In this document: one piece after another, positions 24,591 to 36,604 of the stretch
How positions within the stretch are numbered: the first letter of the stretch is position 1
Layout of the letters: the number at the start of each line of letters is the position of its first letter
Assembly (NCBI GenBank): GCA_036897445.1
Contig: JAYMTL010000128.1
Span: 1 to 53,506, forward strand
Source of the DNA: Pelargonium tetragonum
Taxonomy: Eukaryota; Streptophyta; Magnoliopsida; Geraniales; Geraniaceae
Length of the DNA stretch: 53,506 nucleotides
Direction: 5' to 3'
Program-made: the position numbers and the translations under genes
Notes under the pieces: model-generated
Seen by the model: only the letters and a program-made list of their open reading frames with translations
Database searches by the model: none
What the model was told of the DNA's origin: nothing

Positions 24591-27500
24591 GAAATAGGGG
24601 TTCTGAGTTACTCATTTACTTTATCAGCAGATTTTATCCTTAGTAGTATTGAAGTAGTATTGAATGGAAATTATTTACTCGATAATTATAAGTGGCTTTG
24701 ACTTGAAAATAAAATATGTAAGACATAAGCATTCTTCTATTTTTTTAATACAAATACTTAAGTATTTTGGGACTGGCCCCGTAAAGCCTTAACAGTATCC
24801 TATAAGTAAAGCTTTTGTACGTATGAAGTACTCGTTATAAGACTGGTTGTAGATAAAAGTTCTAGGGTATCTTAGAGTTTCAAGGTCAAACTTGCAGAAT
24901 AGGGATAGGGCCCTGTTTCCTAACTTTGTTTATTATGGGGGGGGCTTCTACTATTCCTGTATCGTAGAAAAGCCGTAAGCTATGATAGAATTACAAGTAA
25001 CTAAACTTGCCTGCCCAGTACCAAGGTATTCCAAGGAAGTTTTTAAGAATAAAGAAAATTACAAGTTCATTTTTCTTTGGACCTATACCGGAATCTAGTA
25101 CGTATGGAGCTGCTCGGACCCCTACCCCTATATTAGATACTTTTTCAATTAGACATCTCTGTTATGAATAAGAAGCTCTCTTTGTTTTACCAAAACCCTA
25201 ATCATTCGAGTTACAAGTAAAGCTCGATTTTTAAAGTAAAGTGGGAAGTATAACGCAGGATTTCTTTATATTAGGCTGCCCTAAATCCTAAAAGTCTAAT
25301 TTTGAGTTTGATAAGGCTAAGAATTGAAGTAGAATTACGAAAGTATCGTGAGCTTTACCAGATTTTAGTATTTAAGTACTTCTCTTATTCCTTATTTATT
25401 TCGCTTTTTTGAAACGAAACTTAGTTCTGACCTTCACTATTATATATAATGATATAATGAAATCACTCACTATTTAAAGTCGTACTTTAGTCCATATTCT
25501 GTGCCATAGAACTCCCTTTTTCTTTTTTCAACTCTGATTCTAAAAAAGAGCCTGCGAACTAATATAGAATTTTATACACCATTAAGTAACACGTCCAGAG
25601 ACTCTTTTGTATATCCCTTCATTTTGGATTGCTGATTTGAAAACACACAAAAGTTACATTACTAAAAAGAAGAAATTTGCTAGAAACCTCTAACTTGAAT
25701 AACATTTGCGGAAATAAATAAAAGGGATTCTTGATTAACTAAAGACATTGTCTCTTATTCATAACTTTCTAAACCCTTATGCGAAAAGCCCTTTGTGTGT
25801 ACTTGGGCACGAAAATCAGGAATCTTGTCCTTTTTATTAACAAGAAAATCCCTTAACTCTTTATTTTAGTAACGTTTTGGACCTTGTGTTCTAAGACTGT
25901 CAGTGAACAAAAGTAGAAAGAATATATACTCAGATGGAAAGTTATACAAAGTAAAATGAGAGCAAAAAGGGCTGTTTATGAACAAGTTAGGACCTTAACA
26001 TTTTAAGAAATAGTTGTTGATTGCTGGTAGAGACTCTTTCATTTATATAGCATTCGAGTCTTTTGTGAACTAGATATAAAAATTTACGGAGTGCTAGGTT
26101 TTTCTTTATAAGTATCAGTGATCTTCAAATATAGGTGAGTTAGGCATATAATATTCTTTTTTAGTACTACTACTTGTTCAAGTTGGATATAGTCAATCAA
26201 TTAAAGGTCTAGTTTCACAAGTTTAAAGGAGTGTATAGTGCTAGGTAGTTTTAGAATGGATTATACAGAGTAGAAAAAAAGACTTGAAAAGTGCGTAGAA
26301 ACGAGAACTTATATATAGTTTTTATATAGATAGTACTAAAACTTCCTTTTGTAACCTCATCATTCTGAGGATTTTACGTGGCCACAAGAAGAAGTAGGAT
26401 TGCTTTTCTTAAGGGGTTCGAATTTAGTTAGGAATCCTTCTCGGATCTTTGCCTCTATTTTATTTGTCTTTTAGAGAGTCGCATTGTTTGTTATTGTTCA
26501 AAATCTCGTAAATACCTTACGGACAAGAATTTTGTAGTACAGCTTAAGTACTTTTGGTATACTTTCTAAATTCTCTTTCTCTAGTAGGGAAAGCCTGTGT
26601 CTTTAAGGGTCTTGGTAGAACTTGTTTTAGTCTGTTTTTAAGGCATATATACTACATAGGTCCCTTCGCTCTTGCCTGCCCATAAATTCCTTTGAAGGTA
26701 GGGCCTCGTGAATTAATATAAATATTAATAAGGGTCTCTAGACTTATAGAAAATTTAGAAAAAAAAAGGGAAGCTCTTTTCAAAACCCCTTTTAGAGATT
26801 TTTTAGCATAAAAAGCTTCCTTATTAGACCAAAAAATCAATTAGGCACTCTTTTGGTATAAAAAAACTTTTATTAAAAAGTGTATGATCCTACATCTCTT
26901 TACTTTAATTGACCAGGACTTAAATTTCAGCTCTCTAATACCTTAGAAGTTCTTAACACAAAATCAGTCTTGGTTTTTGTACTGCTGAAGTTCTCTCCCG
27001 TTTCACAAGTAACGAAAAACTCCTTTATAGAATTCTGAGACTCCGGCTAGAGCTAAACAAGAGCTTTCTAAGATAATGAGGGATTTTCTTTTATACTTTG
27101 TACGTATTCGTTTCCTCTTTTGTTATTAAGGAATAGAGACTCTTTCATTTCTTTTTGACTAAAGACAGGCTCCTTGTATGTATATAAAACGTACGAATAG
27201 GCCCGGTACTAGAGTTCTCTTTTAAGTTAAACTACGTATTATATGTTTGCTATAGACTAAAGCATTTTTGGGTCCTAAATTTGTTGAGATTTTTGTTTTT
27301 GTATAGGGCTAACTCTTCCTTTTAAATCAAATGATAAAAAAGCAATCTCCAAATTTTAGTAAAGCAGGGGGTTCCAATTAACACAACTGAAAGATTCGAT
27401 TCTAAACTTCTTCTCCCGACCCGTATTAGAAGCACTAAAAATGAAAAGAAATGCTTAACTCTTAAGTAATTTATACTAAGAGTTTTCTTACTCCCAGAAG

Positions 27501-29163
27501 AGGTATTCTTATACTCCTACGCAAGGCTTTTAGGGCACATTATGCCGATACACATTAAAACCTTTAAATTTGCTTCTCGTTTTTCTTATACAAAGCAACG
27601 CAGGCAAAGAAAAAATTTTCACAGTCTCTCAGGAACAGTAAATTTAGACAAGGGACCCCGACCAAAAGGGAGATTACTACACTGTAGAGTTGCTATAAAA
27701 AAGGAGTTCCTTTTCCAGAAAAGGGTAAACTGTATAAATGCGGAATATTAAAAAAGTAACAATAGGGCAGAGCGAGCTTCCTTTTAAAATTTTTTAGGCT
27801 TAAAAGTCAATCTCCTTGATTGCAATAACGCAAAAAGTTAGACACTAGCTTGACTGATCCTTAAGGTTCCGGGATTAATTACAAGTATACAGAGTCAAAA
27901 ATATCTTAGGTACAGGGTTGAAAGTACTTTCTGAAAAATGTCGATTGTGCTAAATAGGGGACCCGCTATTACTAATAAAGGCATAATGTAAGACCGGCGC
28001 AAAGGAAGAAAGATTTAACTATAAGAAAAGGAAGTTTTAAAGTATCCCTATTGCTAAGTTACAGAATATACAGATTAAAGGCTAGTGATAACTTAAAAAA
28101 TTCAAAGAGAAAAACATAAAGAGGTTAAAGGTGCTTTCTAAGGCACGGAAATGTCGTAGAATGTTTATACTCAGCAAGCCATTTTTATCCTATGAAAAAG
28201 AAAATCTTTGTTCTTTGTACAGTCATATTTGAACAATCCAAAATAAGTATATACCTTAATTTATAGATGCCAAAGTCTTACGTTGTAAAGTTTTGAATAG
28301 AAAGTTTCCTTTTCTAAAATATACGCCATATCAAACAACTATAAATGAAACAGTAAGAACCCCAGGGTTTTTATTGCTTGTTAAAACTCTCAAGGATGCT
28401 TCGCTACAGGGGCCTCCAGATATAACCTGTTCAGTTTCCCTTTTTAACGGTAGTGTACTTTGGTAGAAAGATGTAACTAAAGACTCAAAATCTTTTATAA
28501 ATTATATAAGATGGGATACCCCTAATAATTCGAGAGTTCCCCTTTTATTCAAAGGATTTTGACAAGAGACTCCACCTTCTTATCTTCAAGAAAAAAAGCT
28601 TTTGCCAAAAATCTTCCTGTACTTGGTCCCATAAATTGAAAGAGGCCCTTGGCAGCACACTAAAAAGGGAAAAAGAAGACTAAAATTCTGATATTTATAA
28701 GGTAAAGAGGTAAAGCAGACTTGGATACTTACTAGCATAGCCACTACTTGCTCGTGCATTGTCACTAAAATCTTAAAGGAATAACTGAAAGCGTAGTAGC
28801 AGGGAATTCCTTATTTATTTCAAATTCAGAAAAGGTAAAAAAAAAAGCTCCTCTGATAGGGTATCATAATGAGGATTTAAAGGCGCGCGTCCTATCTTAA
28901 ACAAGGTACTAGAGAGGTTTTTTGCTGCGGAAACTCCTTCTTGTGAGTATTCCTAAGTAAGATTTAACAACTTTTTTAAAAGTACTTCCTTGGGATAAAT
29001 ACTAAGCGTAGCTGAAGCACGGCTAGACGGATTTTGATCTTAAATACTTAATATAAAAGCGCTCTACTCAAAATAAAATGAATTTTTTTAACTTAAACTA
29101 CTAAGAAAGGTGTAACTGTAGGAAAATAGGTTCCTTATCAATGTAATAAACTCAAAAAATAAG
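24591..29163. other. Long non-coding stretch, almost empty
   Basis: No gene is recognised. Structures seen are a G8 run (24937-24944), GGGCCC (24908-24913) and an AT hairpin ATTAATAT/ATATTAAT (26712-26729). A long-looped GGAAGCT/AGCTTCC pair lies near 26770-26821, and a lone TTCGAAT box near 26418 lacks a paired stem. Small frames such as 27542-27751 resemble no ribosomal or respiratory protein that I can place. Confidence 0.5.
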
Positions 29164-29200
29164 CTAAACTTCTCTCTTAATAGGATACTTAAGAGTTTAG
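29164..29200. repeat. 12-bp hairpin with a five-base bulge
   Basis: CTCTTAA (29174-29180) pairs with TTAAGAG (29189-29195). The stem continues with CTAAA (29164-29168) against TTTAG (29196-29200) across a five-base bulge on one side. A T-rich run follows. A second hairpin, TTCTTCT/AGAAGAA around one base, lies near 29297-29311. Confidence 0.4.
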
Positions 29201-31441
29201 GTCTTTTTTTTAAGAAACTTCTCCAGATATTAGAGGCCCAGTAATGTCCACGTTCTATATCAAGTCAAAATGTAACCTAATTTATTAGGCTTTAGTTCTT
29301 CTCAGAAGAATTGACTGCTTAAGATTAAGGTATAAAAAATTTGACTTATTTCTAATTAACACGTTCCCTTTTCGGGTTCCCGGGATTTGTGATGAACCGT
29401 GTTTTCCACTAACTAGCTATCATTAGATCCTATATAAAAATTCGAGTGTCTACTCTACTGACTTTGATTCTTTGCATTAGACTGCTATTTTTGTAAATAT
29501 TCCTATAGAACTCAATTTTTGGTACCTCTATAGAAAGTGTATAAAGAATCTAGATATGGGAGCAGCTTACTATAACCATAAAAGGTAGCACCACCTCTGA
29601 GACAAGAAAAAAAGGGTGAAATTTAAGGAGTTCAAAAAACGGAAAGCGCCTTTGTATACGCATTCTTGTTACTACTATAAAATGACCTACCAGAGTCTTG
29701 TATTTGAGATACTTGTTCCTCGTGTTGCGTTTTATTTTATGACATTATTCCCGACAGATATACTCAAACAAGCGACTTATAGAGAAACCCTCCAAAGGAC
29801 TCTGCTTAAAAGCGAGCCTCACAGCTGCTGGTTTAGTCAGGATTATCTAATAGGTAACCCCGGAAGAAAAGCATTAATTTCTTGTGGTGTGCCGGTTAAA
29901 AGAGCATTTTGGGTCCTTTATATTATATTCCTTTTAGTAAGTACTCCGTTTAAAAGGAAAAGGCGAGAAGTATCTATCTTTAAATTCTATTAAGCTTAAA
30001 GCAAAAAGAAATGAATGGCTTTGGTAAAAGCAAGCTATCTATGAAAATAGCTCTGTAATCTGAGGACTAATCAAGGACTCTTTACTTTTCAAATTATCTC
30101 TTAAACCGCACTTCTTGCTAATGTCATAGATTGTTTCTAGTCCCAAGGGAACCCCAACTCTTCTAGGATTTACGAAAAAATCTAGAGTTTTTAGTTAGAG
30201 TCAGGCCTTCTAGGAAATCCTTGCCTTAAGTTTATTGTGCCTAAACTGAAATTAACGTATTTCTCCTTTCTCCTAGGAGCTCTCCCAACAGGAAAGATAA
30301 GGAAACTTTTATCGGGAGCTGCCCATACTCCCATACTAAAGAAGGATCTCACCCGGTCATGCATACTGATGCAATATGTTTGAGTTTCGCTTAAAGTGTG
30401 GGCGCTGCCGAAGCCTTTTCAGGTACCCGCAAATGAAAAAAGACTAAACTTTCACAGGGTGCTCTATATATAATCATCCTCCTGTTAAAAGAGAAAACGA
30501 ATTCCCCTTAATCTAAGAAATTTAGTAAGGGGAGTCCCGGCTTCACGGATTCTTTTTTTTCAAGGTTCAGGTTCCCTTGGTTTTTGCATGTTTACCGATC
30601 TTCTATCTGCCAAACTGACTGTCTAATAATTTCCAAGGGGGGGGTTGTTTTAGAAAACAAATAAAGCGTGATGTCTTAACTCATTTCTTACTCCTCCGCG
30701 AAAGAGAGCTCTAAAAAGTTTCATTTTCTTATAAGCTACTGTATTCGAGATAAACCCTCAGTACAATTCATTTTAAAATACAAGGTTTAGTCCGCAATCC
30801 TAGGAAAGCGCTTCTAAAAAAACAAGGGCAGTATCTCGTCAAGATTTACCTGTCCAGGGTAGTTAGAACTTTTAACTTAAGTATTTAACTAGATTTAGCG
30901 TAAAGTCTTGTTTAAAAGAGTAATACCCGAGAAAATTTAGCAAGTGAATAAAGCTCCACAGGAACCCGCTAAAGTCTTAATTTATTTAGTTCCTGGGTTT
31001 AGGAGTAACCACAAAGCTAAAAAAAAGACAAGTTAGGCTCCATTTTTACAACGCAAAGAATCTACCCTAACAACTTCTTCTACAATTCTACAAAAAAGAT
31101 ATCCAAGATTAGAAACTCCTAAGGACTCTTTACTATCTGGAATTTCCTAAAAAGAACTCAAACTAATATAATATAACCTTAGCCGTAGCTTTTTGAGAAA
31201 TTAGCGTTCCTTTCAATATAGAATCTTTTCCGATGGAAAGCCCTTTTTATTTAAGAACCACTAAGAAACCTTGATAGAGAATAGCAACCGCTCAGTCCAC
31301 AGATTGTATTTCAATAAGTTTAGCTATTTAGTCGTTAGCTACTTCGGCAGTTCTATTTCTTAATTTAATTAAGTAACCTTGGCTTTATTAAACCAACAAC
31401 TTAATCCCGCCTATAGAAGCTTATCCTTTAACTAAGTCTCA
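29201..31441. other. Non-coding stretch; contains the longest unassigned open frame
   Basis: The plus-strand frame 29616-29993 is open for 125 codons from GTG (103 from an internal ATG at 29682). It shows no motif or family resemblance, and one frame this long is about what chance predicts here. A 10-bp palindrome CTCCTAGGAG (near 30270) and a G8 run (30637-30644) are the only other structures noted. Confidence 0.5.
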
Positions 31442-31483
31442 AGTAATGGTAGGATTCGAACCTACATATTCTAAGCAGTTACT
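31442..31483 (-). ncRNA. Minimal tRNA-like structure: T-arm on a short acceptor-like stem
   Basis: On the minus strand a perfect T-arm (GTAGG, loop TTCGAAT, CCTAC; plus-strand 31449-31465) is flanked by AGTAA (31479-31483) and TTACT (31442-31446), which pair with each other. Thirteen bases lie between the 5' strand and the T-arm. This is the acceptor-plus-T-arm half of a tRNA without D and anticodon arms. The upstream minus-strand sequence does not supply a normal D-arm or anticodon arm. It may be the remains of a tRNA, or a t-element-like RNA processing signal. It lies about 1 kb from mttB on the opposite strand. Confidence 0.4.
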
Positions 31484-31620
31484 CCGGGAGTTTTGGTTAA
31501 AGGTTAAGGGATGACCTGCCCGCTTTATTTCAAGGGGGACCTGATCTCATAAGCTAACGAGTAAATATTTCGGTTTTTAGCCTTTTCATTTTCTTACTTA
31601 AGAGAGAAATAAAGAATCAA

Positions 31621-31880
31621 AATACCAGTCAGACTATGCCCTCCCTACTACAATTATAACTAACTTTCTTATATCTCTATACCAATTATATCGCTAATAT
31701 ATGCTATCTATTATTAATCCATATAAGTAACTTAAGAAATATCTAGAATATTGTAATACAAGAGGTAATATAATACATAAACTTCCTCTATTTCCTTAGC
31801 TTACCCTAGCTCTAGCTAATACCCTACTCCATAAGACCTTCCTTCTAATAAAGCTTCTAAAGATTCTAACTCTAGAATCT
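31621..31880. other. G-poor, C/T/A-rich tract ending in an 8-bp hairpin
   Basis: The plus strand is strikingly poor in G (about 3 to 5 per 60 bases in the first lines) and rich in CTA-type words. It ends with a perfect hairpin AGATTCTA/TAGAATCT (31861-31868 and 31873-31880, loop ACTC). A similar G-poor tract occurs at about 38640-38830, and both contain CCATAAGA. No open frame or RNA gene is visible. Confidence 0.4.
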
Positions 31881-32312
31881 CAAAGTAAGAGTTGTAAAAA
31901 GGAAACCCCTTTTTATGAAATCATCAAGACAAAAAAACTCTATTCACGGGGAATTTTATAAATATAAATAAGAAAGTCTATTAAAAGCAAAAGTATACTG
32001 CTTGGGAGGGCCTAAGAACTCTAGTAAGAAAAGTCAAAGATAATTTATTCAAGAGCAAGAGTCCCCAGATAAGGGGTTGCTTGATTTGAGAAGTATAGAA
32101 CCTAAGTCTACCCGTGGTAAAGGGGTAGAGACTTTTAAAAAAGGAGCAAAAGGGCTCTTTGGAGTTATTATATAAATTATTTTAAGATTTTGGGGCTGCG
32201 TACGAGGAGAGCTAAACGAAGAATAAAGCCCTTTTTTGGTTCCCACTAGAAAATAGATCTAGGAATGAAATCACTTAGATAGAAAGATAAAAGAACCCTC
32301 TAATGCTATTTT

Positions 32313-32384
32313 TGGAGTATAGCCAAGTGGTAAGGCACCGCTTTTGATATTGGCAGGCAAAGGTTCAAAACCCCTAATTCATCG
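32313..32384 (+). pseudogene. trnQ: Degenerate trnQ upstream of mttB; candidate t-element
   Basis: The 5' half (TGGAGTATAGCCAAGTGG, then TAAGGCA) matches streptophyte mitochondrial glutamine tRNA almost exactly. The 3' half keeps AAAGGTTCA. The anticodon loop is one base short and the stem has a mismatch, so no normal UUG anticodon is displayed. The 3' T-stem strand reads CCCCT instead of CCTTT, and the 3' acceptor strand AATTCAT pairs only partly with TGGAGTA. It ends 111 bases before the mttB ATG on the same strand. A decayed tRNA here could still be cut by RNase P or RNase Z and so set the mttB mRNA 5' end, but the weak 3' acceptor makes that uncertain. Confidence 0.7.
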
Positions 32385-32387
32385 CGG

Positions 32388-32405
32388 GCTTTTATAAGTA
32401 AAAGC
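32388..32405 (+). promoter_or_regulatory. Hairpin between the trnQ fossil and mttB
   Basis: GCTTTTA (32388-32394) pairs perfectly with TAAAAGC (32399-32405) around the loop TAAG. It starts four bases after the trnQ relic and 108 bases before the mttB start. It would lie in the mttB leader if transcription begins upstream. Function is inferred only from position. Confidence 0.4.
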
Positions 32406-32467
32406 GGAATTTCACTCACTAAATTACAAGCTATTCTTTAAAGGCTTAGTCTTAGTTTTTATATCAT

Positions 32468-32488
32468 ATGCATCTCATTTACTACTGA
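32468..32488 (+). other. Six-codon upstream open frame in the mttB leader
   Basis: ATG at 32468 opens MHLIYY and stops at TGA 32486-32488, seven bases before the mttB ATG and in a different frame. Both ATGs sit in the same hexamer, CATATG. It rules out a longer mttB N-terminus from this ATG. Whether it is translated is unknown. Confidence 0.3.
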
Positions 32489-32495
32489 AACTCAT

Positions 32496-33224
32496 ATGGA
32501 TTTTAGACAAGTTAAAGTACGTTTGCTTTGGATAGCCTTCAGTCTTGCTGTCACATGGTTTACGTCTTATTTTTTTGCAGAAGAACTGATCCTCCTACTA
32601 GTCAAAGCCCTAACTACTTTAGCCTCAAGTTCTCATTTTATATGTACACAACTAACTGAAGTCCTATATACAAGGGTATTAACTGCTTCTATAGTATGCT
32701 GTTGCGTCACACTTCCCTTATTAGGTTATCATCTTTGGTATGTATCGGTACCATTACTTTCTTGGAACCAGAGGCAACTTTTCAAAAGACTTCTGCTTTT
32801 CAGTTTTCTTTTCCTTATCGCAGTCTTTCTCCTAACTAAAATCTGGGTAATTCCTAGTGTTTGGAATTTTCTAGTACTCATGAGTGAAACATCAACAAAT
32901 TCTTTTGTCATTAACTTAGAACTAAGAATCTACGACTACGTTGTCTTAACTTTTTTCCTTTTGTTTATTTCATCTATATTATCCCAAGTACCTCTTTTTG
33001 TTATCTATTTAGTAGAATTGAAAGTTCTTTCTATAGAAAGACTGACTAACAATCGTTCTTACTTTCTGGCTTTTTCTCTTTTGATAGGAGCTCTGTTAAC
33101 CCCTCCGGATATCCGGTGCCAGGTTCTTGCTTTTTTAGTCATTTATTTTTTACTGGAATTGAGTCTCTTTTTAGCCTTCATTTTACAAGTTCGTGAAGAA
33201 TATCAGTCTAGTAAAAGCGACTAA
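32496..33224 (+). CDS. mttB: Sec-independent (Tat) protein translocase subunit TatC, mitochondrial MttB
   Basis: TatC is the multi-spanning core of the twin-arginine translocase, which moves folded proteins across or into the inner membrane; in mitochondria it is also called MttB or Ymf16. The 242-residue protein has six hydrophobic segments at about 10-28, 62-83, 98-119, 147-172, 186-201 and 209-230. Family signatures include ICTQLTE (49-55), the IYDYVVLT...SSILSQVP block (145-166), TNNR (184-187) and TPPDIRCQ (202-209), then a QVREE tail. Length is close to the liverwort protein and shorter than flowering-plant MttB. The ATG aligns with the liverwort start, and the upstream ATG at 32468 is out of frame. 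No frameshift or internal stop is present, and conserved residues need no RNA editing. It stands alone; the only same-strand neighbour is the trnQ relic upstream. This is the one certain gene in the window. Confidence 0.97.
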   Translation: MDFRQVKVRLLWIAFSLAVTWFTSYFFAEELILLLVKALTTLASSSHFICTQLTEVLYTRVLTASIVCCCVTLPLLGYHLWYVSVPLLSWNQRQLFKRLLLFSFLFLIAVFLLTKIWVIPSVWNFLVLMSETSTNSFVINLELRIYDYVVLTFFLLFISSILSQVPLFVIYLVELKVLSIERLTNNRSYFLAFSLLIGALLTPPDIRCQVLAFLVIYFLLELSLFLAFILQVREEYQSSKSD

Positions 33225-35440
33225 GAGATTTAGAATAAGAATCTGATACCCAATGATTGACAAGCGTATTTGAAACAACGAGACTACGGAATCTTTGCTA
33301 GCTCTTTACTCCAACCCCCTAGGTGTTTAATACTTCCTTTTTAAAGAAAGCTTTTACTCTAGACTTTCTTATATTTAGTTTTAGTCGTCACTTAAAAAAA
33401 GGATTAGACCGGATGAAACACACCTCCGAAAGTACTAGTAAAAAACCTCATTAACTAGGGGCTCTTCTTACTTTTTTACAATGTCCAAAAGTAAGACTTT
33501 TGCCTTATATCTTCTCTTAGGAAACCCTAGCATAAGAACTACGGCGTTTTAAAAAGTAGGATACACTTCTCGGCAATTGGTAATATTAAAAAACATACTT
33601 GTCTTGAAATAACTAAAGAGTATAATTGGGACTGGGATTCCTCGGAGTATTTTACTTATATAATGTATGCACTCAAAAAGAAAACTTAGCAGAAAAATTT
33701 GAGTTTCTCCTTTATTTTTATTAAATCCAAGTTTCAAGTGCTCCTAGTGTGGGGGTCTCTACTATAAAACGGAATATACTCAGTTTAGAAGCGAGGAATC
33801 CCTAATAAGAAATCGGTGGATAAGAAAAAGCGCTTAGTAAGATTTTTTAGAAATAAAAGAAAAGGATTTTCTATGAATAGAGTATATTTAAACTAAAGCA
33901 TAGGCTATATAAGGATACTTGTTAAAGTATAATATTAGCAAAGTCGGGCTTAATTTAAAGAGTGGCTTGAAGCAACCCGAGGGAGAATTTTATTGGGCTA
34001 TTCTCGTACTTTTAAATGTTGATCTCTTCCAAATAATTTAATGAGAAGTATCTACCTCTCGAGTGCTTGCAATTGGTATATACCTGTTTTCGTGCTTGCT
34101 ATAAAAGGAGAAGTTAAAATTAATAGGAGTTAGAGCCGAAACGCTAGGTAGATGCCTCTCTTTTTCTATATACGGCCATGGGTAAAGCCTGAACCCGTAA
34201 GGTACCATATTCCTTAGGAGGTTTGTTTTACTGTAATATCTAGAACACAATATAAAACAAAAAGATGGAAGGTAGCTTTTTAAGGAAGGCACAAAGACCC
34301 TTTATAAAAATCTTGTATAATAAGTCTATTGGGCAGCTTTGTATTAATTTGTGTTAGATGGCGGGGTTAAATTAAGTAAGGTCTCGGGTTTATAACGGAC
34401 TACTGTTAACAAAAGATTGTATACTGTTGACAGGGGTCTGGGGTCCTACAGAGAAGAAATCACTAAAAAAAAAGACTATGGTACGAAAGATTTTAGACTA
34501 TAAGGGCTCCCTGACATTTGTATTATCTGTACTATCCCCTTAAAGTAGTACGAAACTGAGCTTAAGTTTTTAGTTGTAATTTCTCAGCCTAAACAAGTTT
34601 CATATTACTCTACAAATTAGAACCCCTTGTTGTTACTACAAGTACTGAACCTAAGTCTAAGGAATTTACCCTCTTGGGGGGATACAAATAAATTACCGAT
34701 TGAGTTTTATTACCTTTTAGAGTACGTCTTTAAACAAAGGAGCTTTACTTAATCCAGTAGCGAAAAGCCCCATTCACAGGTGCATAAAATAAAAAGGAAA
34801 TTACATTTTTTGAATATTTTATAGAACAAAACTTACCTCTATCAAGTTAACTAAGAGATTTTTTAGTACACCTCATTTATTTTATGTCGGTTGTATATAA
34901 GCGTTTTTTTAAAGCCTATCCTTTTTTTATCTTACTTAGCTTAGAGGAATTAAATACTCCTTCATAGAGAAGCGCACGTAGGAATCAATAAAGTATTCTT
35001 TGCAATACGCCTCAACTCAATTATGAATTTCATGAAAGTTTCTTAGCTAACACTTTTAAAAGTTGATTTTGGAAATTCAGGAAATGACTTATCCCGAAAC
35101 AATAAGTAGTGTAAATTCTAGGGTTTACGCCTCTTCTTTGGTTTATACCTTTGAAAAGGAAGAAAGGATGACAGCGCCTTGCTTTGAAGAAGGATCCTAT
35201 TTTCACTTGTCTGGGCAACTTTATTTTGTTTATTATGACAAAAGAAATACTGGTTCTGACTTTCTTAGCAGCAGCTTTAAATCAAATTAGGCACTCTTTA
35301 CTTAAATTTTTGGTATCTTCATAAGTCTAAAACTGTATGATAACTTTATGTGAGCATCGTCGTATAAAATCACTTAGTTAGATAGAAGGGCTCTGAACAA
35401 GGCCTTTTATACGCGCTCTCTAACTGGATTAGGTGGAGAT
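33225..35440. other. Non-coding stretch downstream of mttB
   Basis: No second gene follows mttB on either strand. No strong stem-loop is seen within the first few hundred bases after its stop, so its 3' end signal is unidentified. AAATCACTTAG followed by TAGATAGAA-like sequence occurs both near 32269 and near 35368, each before a tRNA-like box, but the match is short. Confidence 0.5.
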
Positions 35441-35511
35441 AAGACCTAATTCCTACTCTTGCATTGAAATATTTCGACATCGCGAGCTTCAGGGGTTCGA
35501 ATCCTGTTTTG
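35441..35511 (+). pseudogene. tRNA-like box with TTCGAAT loop, identity unknown
   Basis: TTCAGGGGTTCGAATCCTGTTTT carries a T-arm-like hairpin: CAGG (35490-35493) pairs with CCTG (35503-35506), or a five-pair version with one mismatch. Upstream, CTCTTGCATTG could be a remnant UGC anticodon loop, but the distance to the T-arm is too long for an ordinary tRNA. No acceptor stem forms. I would not assign an amino acid. Confidence 0.25.
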
Positions 35512-36604
35512 TTTTTGTAGAATAAAAAACCAGTCCTTTTTCTCGCCTTTATGAATCACCGGGGGAAGCTCAAGTCGCATGATCAAAACTTCTATAGTTA
35601 TCTGGACAAGGGTTTCCAATAGTAATTTAAGGGTGCTTCCTTACAAGACATTAGCAAACCCTCACGATCTTTAGAAACAAGGTCGACCGAGTATAAAAGA
35701 AAAAGTGAAAATATCTAGGAAACTTGAGCTATAAAACCCCTTTTCTCTACGCTCCCCGCGGGCTTTGCTTTTTCCGTAAACTTTTTAGCTTATAAGCTCT
35801 GGATAACTCTTAAGTTAGAGTGCTTTGTCTAGAGATTCTAATTTAAGATAATCCCACACTAAGGGCTTTTTCGCCCGGTTTCTACTTATATTTAGAAGTT
35901 TTTTAAAGGCTCTGTTTATTTTCAAAGATATTTCTTGTATTGTAGCTCCTAGTCTTAATTATTAGAGGTAATTTTTATCTTTTTCTAGCTCGCACAAGTT
36001 AAGGGGTTTCCCTTACTGCACAAAAAGGTTAAGTTTTTTTTGTAACAGGGGTAAAAGGGCCGCAATATTGGATTTTATAAACTTCTATGAAGCTTATCAA
36101 AGTACGGGTTCCCCAAGTAAAAACACTATGAAGCAAATGGGGAGAGACCCCTTATACTTATAATTGGAACAAGATTTAGTATAGGTAGGTTTCCTTATAG
36201 ATAAGAGTTAAAAAGTTTTAGATGTAAGTAAACTTTTAGGCAGCCTCTGTTAAGTAAGCACAGTCTGCTTCAGTGTTGGCATAATGACAAGGTGCTTTTA
36301 GAGTGTGTCCGTGTAGAGCTATGTCTTAACCTTTGTAGTAGGACCAGAGGTCTCTTTTATTTAAAAAATGACTGAGCTTTTATTTTAAGTAAGAGAGGGG
36401 GCACCCCTTTTTTGCACCATACTAAAATGCTTGCCTTAGTCTTGATTTTATGGGTAAACCCTAGCCGTATTGCGGAGGAGCTTAAAGTAGAAGTTTCTTT
36501 GTTAATAAATTGTTTCCAAGTGCGCGTGTTTTGCTAAGGGGAGACTCATCTGGGTTCTTGAGTCTGAAAGAAAAAGGAAGTCGCTCTTGCTCTTGTGGTT
36601 ATAG

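Noticed and set aside
26408-26432. GGGGTTCGAATTTAG as a tRNA T-arm
   Set aside because: No paired stem beyond wobble pairs and no upstream arms.
27542-27751. Basic 69-codon ATG frame that looks vaguely like a ribosomal protein
   Set aside because: No block matches the mitochondrial small- or large-subunit proteins I compared from memory, and its length is within chance.
29616-29993. 125-codon open frame, the second longest in the window
   Set aside because: Starts with GTG, shows no motif or family resemblance, and one chance frame of this length is expected in 53.5 kb at this composition.
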